Shown here: positions 38,201 to 47,962 of the stretch, in pieces | Layout of the letters: every line of letters begins with the position of its first letter | How positions within the stretch are numbered: the stretch's first letter is position 1 | Source of the DNA: Xiphydria camelus | Lineage: Eukaryota; Arthropoda; Insecta; Hymenoptera; Xiphydriidae | Direction: 5' to 3' | DNA length: 64,000 nucleotides | NCBI GenBank assembly: GCA_963678675.1 | Contig: OY783194.1 | Coordinates: forward strand, 33,210,278-33,274,277 | Translations under genes and position numbers: made by a program | The notes under the pieces: generated by a model | What the model was told of the DNA's origin: nothing | Databases searched by the model: none | Seen by the model: the letters and a program-made list of their open reading frames with translations, nothing else

Positions 38201-40342
38201 AAGATCGTGATCTCCACGCAGGCGCCAGGTCTGCGGAATATGCACCAGTCACACTCGTCGAGTGTAGAATAATAACGTTATTTTGATACTTGGCAGAGCA
38301 ACGCGGAATTCGCGATGGAAACGAGCGTTATTAGGACTTGACAAATGTGTTTGTCGGTTTACTTAACAGCCCCGCTTCCTCCCTGCGCTCTCTATATGTG
38401 TTACAGACACGCGTGTGCTCGTCACACCATCGGAAGCGTTTTGTCGTAGCGTTTTACACGCGCGCGCCTGAAGATCGCTTTGTTCGTCGCCCCGAACGCG
38501 ACTCCGATAAATTATTTACACGTGGAATCTCGAAGCGTCCGATGTCGTGGATCATTCTACCAGCGTCTCTGATCGGAAATCGATCGGTTTGCCGTTCGTG
38601 CCACAGAACCGTCGTCGCTTCGGGTTTACAAAGGCAATTTCAAAGGAGGAATTCAGCGTCGCGCTGGCGAATCTCGTTGTAATAATTGCACTCGATCAAC
38701 TAACAACTCGCTCGACACGATAGCGAGCTTTTTCATGCGACGTTTCAATTCGCCATAGACGCACATTTCTATTTCATGCTCTTGCAATTATTGCATCCCT
38801 CTTGCTCCATCTTCTACCCTCTGCCACATTCTTCCTCTTTCTTGTTCTCTATTCCGCAGTCGTGAGGAACACGCGATGGAAAATGATTCGCACCTCGTCT
38901 ATTGCCAATTCTCTAAGACGCATTTATCACCTCGAATTCTTCCGCGAACCGTAACTCCGTAGTTCAGCGATGCGAGCGTGCCAGTTTCGAGAGGAAAAAT
39001 AGGTGCGGAGAGCGGAGGATGCGTCGAGGACGACGAGTGCGTCCGTCGACGTCGTTATTCGCTCTTTCTATTATCGGTATATAAACTCAGTCTGGTCCGC
39101 TTATCTGCAGCGATCCATTATTGTGATTACCACCTAATATTCGACCTCTTAGATTTTATTGGATCGTATACGAAAACGATGAACACATTTCTTCTCAACA
39201 GTTACACATTGACAGTTAATACCGTAAGAGTTCCGATTCTCGATATACCGGCTGCCTTTCGTTTCCCTTCGTGTGTTTAAATAAAATAAAGACAGAATTG
39301 AAATTAACGCTAATTCATCGTTTGAATTGGTAAGTCTCTATGGTAGAGAGCAATTCGTTTATCGGTTGCCTTCCATTTCCCTTCGCGTGTAAATAAAATA
39401 GAGACGGAATCGATATTAACGCTGGTGTATCGTCTAAATTGGCAAGCCTCCATGGTAGAGAGCAATTCGTTTATCGGTGACAAATTGATCGTTCATCTTC
39501 AGGGACGGCGAGTGGAATCAAGACGCGTGCGATAGGTTTGCCGATCTGAGTTGGGTGGCGCAATGGAAGGTCCTCATCGCGAAGGTGAGAGGCTACAAGG
39601 AACGAGTCTTGGGTCGGGGTAGGTCTCGCCGCGAAGGATCGCCGATTCCCTGCGTCGAGCTTTACGACAGGAACGACAACAAGGTGAAACTCTCCCCGAT
39701 GAATGATCGATCGTGCGCACGCATCTCATTTATCCGGTCAGAGGCGATACGAAGTAATCGTTATTTTCCAGGACGTCAATATAGGAAAGGAGATGATAAT
39801 CGAGTCGATCGCCGAGCCCGAAGACGGATCGTGGTCGGCAGCGAGTTCCACCGTATCCTTGTCCAGACGTAGTCACGATCCCCCGATGACGACTTCAACG
39901 ACTTCCTCTCCGATGGGCACCGCCAGTCCGGATCTACCTGTGAGCCGTCTTTCGAAGAACCGCGTTATTCCAGAGATCGACTTGACCACACCGAAGGTAA
40001 GTCGCGATCGAAGCATTCGAGCAAATTGATCGCACCGCGCGACGACCAAGTATCCACAGAAATATTCATTTAAAGAAATCCACCGGACCGGTGGAGGAAG
40101 TCGATCTGGTGACGCCGATGAAGAACGAAACGAGAAAAGAATCGAACGACTTCATCGACAACGAGAAAAAAGCTGTCTTCAATGGAAGCGGCGATTACAC
40201 GCGCAACGGAAGCGCCCCGGCGATCGACAGGTCCACCAAACCCAGACAAGTAATGGCCGAGCCCCCAAAGAGGGGCGCTTACTATCCGGAAGGCTATGAA
40301 AGCGATCTTTCCGGCGATTCGGACGAGCTGGAGATGGGTTAA
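29268..40342 (+). CDS. papi: Papi / TDRKH: Tudor and KH domain piRNA-pathway protein
   Basis: Eight exons join in frame: 29268-29363, 29460-29871, 29973-30188, 30261-30424, 30523-30743, 39503-39683, 39772-39996 and 40076-40342, giving 593 residues. Residues ~10-31 are a hydrophobic N-terminal anchor ending in Lys-Lys, matching the mitochondrial outer-membrane anchor of Papi/TDRKH. Two KH domains follow, each with an intact GRGG loop (~67-70, IIGRGGVTIKDI; ~141-144, ILGRGGETIQLI). A Tudor domain begins near 297 with the core NNWYRAEV and YGIYFVDYGD, and continues over the large intron into DGEWNQDACDRF...WVAQWKVLIAKV, the family's post-Tudor segment. The tail is Ser/Thr-rich and acidic. Family members bind dimethylarginine marks on PIWI proteins and support 3'-end trimming of pre-piRNAs by Trimmer/PNLDC1 at mitochondria. 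Intron 5 is 8,759 bp and hosts an antisense gene. The far exons were assigned by phase (CG|G) and family similarity. Confidence 0.93.
30835..30840 (-). terminator. Probable poly(A) signal of the nested MATH-BTB gene
   Basis: AATAAA on the minus strand lies about 195 bp after the stop codon at 31035. A second minus-strand AATAAA lies near 30900. Both fall inside papi intron 5, just past papi exon 5, so the nested transcript would not overlap papi coding sequence. Confidence 0.5.
31035..33086 (-). CDS. MATH-BTB protein nested in papi intron 5
   Basis: Five exons in transcript order: 33086-32909, 32819-32521, 32448-32149, 31529-31382 and 31303-31035, giving 397 residues. The N-terminal MATH domain (~10-155) starts FKYTWPIGNYKKL and includes KIRFQFAVFNAD and FKKNGDVVVMVKI, with the SPOP pattern (SYMWTI..., FKFSILNA). 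The BTB domain begins IPVHSNVISARSTILANM and resumes FKLDLRELSEDVVLELLRYIYSD. A BACK/3-box-like helix bundle follows (LCERNLIETITPESVASLLLIADEF...WKVMEQVNPELFNEV). SPOP-type proteins bring substrates, bound by MATH, to Cullin-3 ubiquitin ligases. The BTB fold is interrupted by ~50 residues rich in Glu/Lys/Ser (roughly 208-258), which SPOP lacks. The exon 3/4 join uses donor GTAGGT in phase 0. The exact ortholog is not clear: SPOP-like or TDPOZ-like. The whole gene lies antisense within a papi intron. Confidence 0.85.
33087..39251. other. Remainder of papi intron 5
   Basis: About 6 kb of intron upstream of the nested gene. It must hold that gene's promoter. It is mixed in composition, with a CpG-rich block at about 37640-38100 and 38400-38680 and AT-rich DNA at 36450-37150. 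A fragment reminiscent of family B (AGAGAAAAAGAATTAGTTGG) occurs near 36462. Open frames of 60-135 codons overlap on both strands and show no domain, so I accept none as exons. Confidence 0.45.
39252..39478 (+). repeat. Tandem duplication just upstream of papi exon 6
   Basis: There are two copies of a 112-114 bp unit. Copy 1 (39252-39365) and copy 2 (39366-39478) share TTTCCCTTCG(T/C)GTG, AAATAAAATA(A/G)AGAC(A/G)GAAT, ATTAACGCT and TGGTAGAGAGCAATTCGTTTATCGGT. Copy 2 ends 24 bases before the papi exon 6 boundary, so the duplication lies in the branch-point neighbourhood of the 8.76-kb intron. Confidence 0.9.
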
Positions 40343-42540
40343 AATTGCTGAAAAAAATGTAGCGCACACGAGGGATACTCGCGAGTCGAGAGCGTCCCAT
40401 TGTAAGATAGTGATTTGTGATCTTTTACGGGAGGACCGGTTCCTCTTTTCAAGTCCCCCGCGAAGACTACACTGACTTTCGACGATTTTACCACTTTTAA
40501 GCGAGTCGAGTTACCGTAAGGCGTAAGATTCGTTGGCAAACGACTTTATCACCGAACAGTATCGCCCCACCACCGTTCGTTCACTCGGCCGAATCAGACC
40601 TGGGTGCGCGTCGTTTACCGTGAAGCGATCGATCTTGAACAGTTTAACGCGTGGGAAGCGAGAATCAATTACCATCGCATTTTCAGTCCTTTCAGCGACG
40701 CCGCCCGATCGAATCATAATGGGTGTATAAGAAAAGCGTTTCTTCCTTCTCGCAAGTATTTCGACAGACATTTTTCGAGAGTCGTGACGCTGCACGAAAA
40801 TCCCCGACTCTAATGAGAAGAAACTCGTTAGCGACACTCCGTAATCTGGGGATCCCAAAGAGGTACGGCGGTGTTGATTCCACGTGCTGCACACGTTTTA
40901 ACGTTTTTCCACACTCTCGCAAAGCGCTACCTTCGACGCTACCGTAGTCACCAGTACGTAACGATCGCGATTCGTATGCGTGCGACAGTTTTCCCGGGAC
41001 ATAATTCACGCGACACGGATTCGCCTTTCGTCTAGAAACATAACGCGCGTGCCTCAAACCTAGCTTCTTAGTGTACGTTGGCGCTTACCGGCATCAGCGT
41101 CGATGCTATGTAGTGAAATCGAGGGACTACTCAAGTGCGATCGGGCGCTGAGAGAGCAGATTTTATGCTGCCGACATGAGAGATGTATTTTTGTACGAGT
41201 GGCGAGAATTGCCGTATTTTTGTTGTCAAAGGATTTAAGCGCCAAATCGTATCGAGTTGGGGAAGGAAAATCAATCCAACTCGAGCGAGGAAAGCTGAGT
41301 ATCGATATGTGTGTACAAAGTAAAACATAATATGTAGATGTACGCGTGGAGCATAGTCACGAAGTCTATTGTATTTCAGTTCGCTGAGTCTCTTGCTTTT
41401 TCAATTGAATTTTTTGAGGGGTTCTGTTTGGGCAAGAGTGAAATTTATATAGGTACTGTGCCGAAATTCATCATTCTTTTTTATCGCCGTCAATATGTTG
41501 CTCTATTTTCAGGGATGCTATTCCGCAGTACTTTCCCGCAAGACGATTGATTAATTCATATCGTATAATTTTATCTTTATCCTTAAACTCCTTTCGTTTG
41601 ATAGACGATGGAGAAATGACTGCTTCCACTCTGTTAGTTCGCCTCGCTCATTTGTTATTATTTCATGGCATTCGCACAGTTAATTAACAGTAGATAATAT
41701 CGTATTTACGAATAAAATTTCCTAGCCATACGCATATCTATGTATACTTTTATTACATTTACTTCTCGTTATAGATTAAACGAAACATTTTAAGTAAATC
41801 CTCAAAGATTGGTTTCCTTGCATCGCACATTCCAGCTTAACCTTTCCGCGTGTATTTCCTAAATCCTAAAATCGATATGCATCCTTCACCCTTCGTAAGA
41901 ACATATTCTACGCGATTGTAGTCTCGAGTGAGGCAACGAACGAAAGTGGACTCTGCAAGGTCTCCGCTTTCGCAAAGAACGAATCACGAAAGCGCTTCAA
42001 GATTCCCGCACGTTGTTGCATCGAAGAAAGGCTTCGCGGTTTGTCACTTACACAGACTTTAAGTGTAATCGCGCTCATTTTCAATCGTGCGACACTTTGC
42101 CACGCTCCGAGAGATTCACGCGAGGTGTTAGTTTCCTCGGTTTTTCGCTCATCGGGGATTTCTCCCTTGAATTCTCCTCGAAAACACTGAGAGCAAAATC
42201 GATTTGTCGAAAAAAGGTACGCAAGGAACATCGGGAAAAACGCGGAACACTGTAGAGGAAGTCTGTCGTCGGCGAGTTCGTGCTGTTCCGTGTTCGTCTT
42301 ATTATACCGCTCGTCGCTACAGCGCCAGGCAACGCGGGACTGAGATACTCAACCTTTTTGCGGGAAACGAGCCTTCGACGGTTCTCGGCGGTCTTGGGAA
42401 TCGTGCCTCGTGCATGATTAGGTTACAATAGAATAAACACACCGTAAGAAGTGATTGTCTGGCCCGATGATGGTTGGTGGTGCTTGGTGGTCGCCGCTCG
42501 CCGTTCGCCGGGATGAGAAAGCTGCGGCCAAGCGAAACGG
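40343..42540. other. Papi 3' flank and intergenic DNA
   Basis: A plus-strand AATAAA at 41711-41716 could end the papi transcript with a 1.4-kb 3' UTR; no earlier canonical hexamer was noticed. The small frames here (60-127 codons) are unsupported. Confidence 0.4.
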
Positions 42541-42575
42541 TATATAATCTTGGTGGTCCAGCCACTCTCCTCAGT
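42541..42575 (+). promoter_or_regulatory. TATA-Inr core promoter of the secreted-protein gene
   Basis: TATATAATC starts at 42541 and the arthropod initiator TCAGT starts at 42571, a 30-bp spacing typical of focused TATA promoters. Transcription would start near 42572-42573, and a 36-base leader leads to the ATG at 42609. Confidence 0.8.
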
Positions 42576-42608
42576 CTAAACACTTCAACTTCCACGGACA
42601 ACGTCGTC

Positions 42609-44041
42609 ATGTGCTCTCTGGTAACTAATTCATCGAGTAAAGCGTCTTCGAACCCCCCGAAAGCACGATTTTTTCAAGCGATTTAGCATCCCCTACCAAT
42701 TTCCACATTGTTATCACGATCGCCGATCCAAGTGATCGGAATCGTACATTTCTAAGGTTCGAAAAATTCGTTTCATTTTCACCCGAAAGCGCTCGTTTCC
42801 ACTCAGATTTCATTTTCCTGCTCATTCGCTCGATAATACTCTAAAAAAAAAAGCTCTCCGGTAAACTACATTCGTATCAAAAGCGGAACGCTCGAGCTTT
42901 AAAGTCGCCGCAATCCTGAATAATCACCCAGCGCGCTTCCAACTAATTCCGGGAACCTCATCCGTGAAAAAGCAGTTCAAAATGCGATCCTCCTGATTTC
43001 CAACGGCAGAAACGTTTGCGCATCATTAAATGCAATAAGAAATCGAGGCATCCGGAGAACGTACGATTACGAGTATAACGATTATAGCAAATTGCAAGTG
43101 GTTTCGTTCGAAGCGCGCGTGTAGGTAGTCGCACGCCCGCATACGTAGTACCCCTCGGTACTCGGTACCCACTCTTCGTACTCGGTTGAAACTCCGTGCA
43201 CTCGAAGCTGAATATCGAGCGAGGGAAGGTGGGAGGGTGGTATGGGGAACAGTGTCCTATCGTCGTATCTCTCGAGAAATTCGTTTCTCTCCCATACGTT
43301 TTTTCTGTGTCATTCTACGCGTCAATGGCAACGGTATCGGGTGCCCTCGTTCCTTTGCGACGCGTCAATTTTCGTGCGAAAGGGGGTAACTGGAGAAGCT
43401 ATACGCGTTATTATTATTACGAGAATAAATACGTGTCTCGTCTTTCAGTGATGATACAGTTCGCATCGGACTCGAGATACCCTCATGGCACTACTTACTA
43501 TACATATGTAGATAGGGGCGGTGCACAGGCTCCTCGTCCTCGTTACCTTGACCTCTTCGACTCATCCTACCACCCCTCGTTCAACCCCCACCAGTTGTAC
43601 CGTTAAAGCGGAACGTTTATACGGGTTTTACTCTAAAAAGCTAAAACATCTCGCGCAAGAGATTCTCTTTTAAAGTTTTGGTTTCGACGATAGTCCATGC
43701 GACGTGTGAACAAAGATCAAGGGGTAAATTCGTTTCAGAAATTCGCCCTTGTTCTGCTCTTCGGAGTGTGCCTCGTAGCGGCCCGTCCGCGTTACCTCGC
43801 CATCCCCATCGACGAGATCGACATCATCGAGCTGAACCCCATCGAGACCGCGCCGTCGCCCAGGATAGCCCGTCAAGCGGAAGCCTACGTCCCCGTGGCG
43901 CTGTCCACCGTCCACGCCGAAGAAGTCGCCCCGCGTGTCGAGAGATCCACGGCGCACATCCTCGACTACGTCGACTTCGGTGCTCAGACCGGTGCGAACG
44001 GAGCGTTCGGCTGGTACGCCGATTTTCCGGCGCATCACTGA
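42609..44041 (+). CDS. Small secreted protein (104 aa), family not recognised
   Basis: Two exons: 42609-42620 (Met-Cys-Ser-Leu) and 43739-44041, joined in phase 0 across an 1118-bp GT-AG intron. The join produces MCSLKFALVLLFGVCLVAA, a classic signal peptide with a likely cleavage before ARPRYL or RPRYL. The mature part is about 85 residues: RPRYLAIPIDEIDIIELNP, a basic site RIARQ (possible monobasic or furin-like processing), an Ala/Val-rich middle, and a C-terminus DYVDFGAQTGANGAFGWYAD, which is Gly/aromatic-rich and looks like a conserved module. It has no cysteines after the signal peptide, so it is not a disulfide-rich peptide. It could be a cuticle- or haemolymph-associated protein or a peptide precursor; I do not know the function. 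It has a strong TATA promoter upstream and a poly(A) signal 200 bp after the stop. An alternative unspliced start at 43697 would bury the signal peptide and is less likely. Confidence 0.8.
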
Positions 44042-44247
44042 TGTCGCACTTTCGCCGATGGGTCTATATCTTGCAGATCAGAGTTAAACCAAAGATGAGC
44101 GTTTTACGGCTCTCCTGCGGGCTCACCTTCGATTTTTTTTCATCAGCGTGACACGGCGATGACGGAGGGTGGGGAGAGGTTCCGTCGCAACGCGCGTTTC
44201 CGCGACGGACGGAAGCTGGAGGGAGAGACAGGACGCTGAAGAATTTT

Positions 44248-44253
44248 AATAAA
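44248..44253 (+). terminator. Poly(A) signal of the secreted-protein gene
   Basis: AATAAA lies 207 bp after the stop codon, followed by T-rich DNA. With the TATA box it defines a compact transcript of about 42,572-44,270. Confidence 0.75.
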
Positions 44254-44269
44254 GTTTATAAAAAGTTGT

Positions 44270-47200
44270 TACATAAAATAACAGTACGACTCGTGCCCTT
44301 TTTTTTCCCCTTAGACGCGTTTCCGCGCGTTAGCCGATACGCGTTGGTACTGACGCGTACGACCCGCGCTCGTTTCGCGCTAAATCTCAGTTCGTATTAT
44401 TAGTTTTTCCCGTATTTTTCTCGTATAAAAAGATCCGAGATTTAGAGTAGAGAGTCCGGCTGTGGCTCTCGCCATTCATTGTTTTCAACGCGCAATAAAA
44501 GGGTGAACAAATAAAGTGCCCCTGCGAATATTAACCGGGGCACTTCGGCGTCGAGAGAAAACCGAGTAAAAACTATCGAAAGTGGCGGGAGCGGGAAAAA
44601 AAGTTTAATAGCCGTTTCACGTACGGTAATAATATTTTATTCCTCTGCATATCATATCATGATTGATATCCATTCACGTTACGATACAATAAATATATGT
44701 ATATATCAGCGAAACGTCAATCTCGCCGCGATTCTTTCGAAATCGAAACGGCTTAATTTAATTATAACCAACAATCAATGCGTTCAGCCGGTGTCGCCAA
44801 TTTCGGTGACTCGGCTTTATATATATATTACCTACGCGTACGCGCGATCAAGTAATTATCCAGGCTCCTTGGTCGTGCGATCCGGATCTCTTGACACGCG
44901 CGCACGCGGTACCGCGACTCTTGATCGTCGCGGATATACATAGTATGTATACACGAACCAGGTTTCGTTATATCGCTCTACTCACTTAGCGTTTCACTTG
45001 TATAGTAGCTTTGGCCGCTTGATCTTGGAAGATTTGCGACAGACGATTATTCCTAGCGTACGGTACTAATACTCGGTAATTGGTATTCTTCTATATTAAT
45101 ACACTGGTCGTTTGATTTTTCTTTTTTTTTTGTATTATTTCCTTCGGCGAACCTCGCGGAGCACCTCTCGCACGCTCCTCTCGCGATTTTTGCCGGTCGA
45201 TCCCGCTAGATCGGCAGGAAGTAGAGAGCATGTCCAGGACACATTAAGCTATCTAATCTCGTGAATTTGAGCTTGAAATAATGCCGTCGTTACTACGCGA
45301 AGGAGAATAGAATTACCTAGGCAGAGGATTTAAGGTTCGAAGTGCTTGCTGTAATGATCGAATGATTTTCCCGACCCTCACAAAAGTGGGGAGTATAAAG
45401 TGTGATTATATCTAGCGACGAAATTACTTCAAGATCGCACGCACCGTGTACAGCGATAATTAGCTAGCTACGTTACATCGAAATATAATAATTACAACGA
45501 TTAACATCGATTAACGTCAACTTCGTCGTCTGATTCCCTTCCACGCATTCGCGTTAAAATTATTTTCTATCATTTTCTTCTCCTTCGCATCCGTAAACGT
45601 CTCCTGCGCCGTTAATTATTATGTATAATATAGTACAATGTATATCTCTTTGCAGGTATATACGTAATCATACATCCTTCGTTCGTAAATTGACTTTAAT
45701 GGTATTCAAAGAACGAGGGAGGGGGCGCGAGTTTTCCGTCGATCTCCGCGAGAGACAGACGCGATCGGTGTACGAGAAATGCACACGCGGATGACCGCGT
45801 ACGTTCGATAAGTGCGTAAAACATTTACGTACCCGGAGGAATATCGATGAGCTTTTTTAAAAAAAAAAAGTAAAATCCGATACATTCATTATACGTGGTA
45901 AAATTACTTCGTCCACTCAGTTTTTCCGAAGCGCCCATCCAATTTCCTCCGAGAGCGACACACTAAGCCAGGTCCGTCGATCGAATGAGTAAATAACGAG
46001 CGACGCGCTAATTAAAGACTCTGCACTGATTAACGATAATTTACTTTGGGAGGTGTTTGCACTCTGATGTCGAAATATAAACGTATAGAAATAATTGGTC
46101 TGCGAATAAAAAAAATATATATGCATACGCGTATATACGATACGATATAATATTGATACGATTATAATATATAATATAGTCTTTGTAAAGGATAAAAAAT
46201 ACTGCAGCCTACCGCGATGCATCTTCGGCAAAGGAAATCAAATATCTTAAAGCACGATCACAAATGAAATATTGTACTGAACGAAAGAGCAACTTAAACT
46301 ATAACGTTATACATCACATGCATTGTTGTTGTACTGAAATGGCATCGACTATGAATTAAGTAGCATGAACGCCTTGTAATAGCGTAAGTGCATTCATACC
46401 GGGTATCCAGTGAGTAGTACCAGTGATAGAGGGAAATAATCGATTTTGTACCAGTTCCCACATTATACCACTGAAGACAGAATCGCTAAACTTTTCAGAA
46501 CCGGAAACTCGTCGGATCTCAATCATGTCGCTCCCACCCAGAGTATTTATTATTCGAGGAGTAAGTAAAAACATGCACTTTGCTTTATCAATGTTGGATT
46601 CGTAGCAACTTTCCGCTAGTCGACGAAACGTACGTACTGCAAAGCCGGAGAATTTCGTCGTTCTAAAGTTTCGGAAACTCAATCGCTCGGCATAAATCAA
46701 AACTGAACGGAAGGACTAGGCGTGACTAAATTTACCGGTGCGGGCACGCGAGGAAAATTACTATCGTACGGGAAACACCACCGACTCGGTCGACTTCGTG
46801 TCAATTACAGTGGGTGGTCTTGACAGATCGGAAGAAATTAATTCGCGAGAAAGTCTCGTTTGTTACCGCAGGACACGCGAAGGAAAAAGCTCAACGAAAT
46901 CCGGCGTGTCTCCTGGACAGAGTCATCTTTTTTTATATTCGTATGGATTACCCGGTATGACGACGAATATGAGTGTGCGCGTAGCACATCGCCTCGTTCA
47001 TCAGGAGCGCTAATCTAATTTCTAAGACCGGGAAGCAGCGTCACTTTCGAGACACCCTTCTAAATGAGATCTTTACTCTTCCTTTTTGTACAAGAGTAGC
47101 CGTTGTGGTAATAGTATTAATAGTACAGTGGTAGCACGTCGAAAAAATTGTCACGAGTAAAATAATAATTATCATCGATACAGGTACCCGATTATAGACA

Positions 47201-47962
47201 GCAATCCCTTCAAGGCGAGATTCCTTACTACTATATTGTTTATAAGTAATACCTTATTACGCGCTATGCCTCTTTAAGATTCGCGCATCGCGAAAGGGCG
47301 CCTACGCTTATAAAACCGCGGATGCACCACTGCAGAGCGCACAGCGCGTCACAGGGGGATTGGTCGCGGCGCACTCCGCCTTTCGCAATGCGAGATTCCC
47401 AGTTCGACGCGTCTTCTCGTTACGCGAGAATTATTTGTACGCGCGCGCATATGTATTTGCCGCGACGACTGTTAAATCATAGCCTCTCTTTGCGAGTTAG
47501 AATTCCCTCGCGACTCGTACTGCAAACAACGGGGATTTGTACACACGCGGAAATATATATTTTTTTTTCCGGCGAACGTTCAACATCGACGCGTTTCGCG
47601 CGTCGTTCGAGACTTTCGCGCTCGCGCATAAATATATATGAGCGAACGTCGTAGCGCTCTGTGCGTATATTAGTTCCCCTGGCACGCAGCGAGGTACTCG
47701 CAGACGCGCAATTGTGATCTTTGACTATTTTCGTCAAAGCGAAACTGCAACGACGATCGAATACGTCCCCTTCGTCCGGGTATCGTCGTTATGTCATTTC
47801 GCACGTACCTCGTCTCCGGGGGCATCGATCCTCCGAACGGTGGGCGCATCGTCTTCCTGCCGCGCGGCAGGGTGCTCTTTACATCGTGTATTGAGACAGC
47901 AAGATTCGAGGAGTGGCGAACGACGAGGGAGGTTGGCTCGTCGTGCCGATCGTCACCTCGAG
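44270..47962. other. Intergenic DNA between two converging genes
   Basis: AT-rich at 44600-46350 with short A/T runs (for example 45860-45871), then mixed. It should hold the 3' UTR of the minus-strand CAP-Gly gene. A 114-codon minus frame (46356-46700) has balanced composition, but no domain that I recognise and no good start context; it is listed as rejected. Confidence 0.4.

Noticed and set aside
46356..46700. 114-codon minus-strand frame with balanced composition
   Set aside because: It is the most protein-like of the orphan frames, but it has no recognisable domain, no signal peptide and no convincing splice partners. It could be a fragment of an old element.
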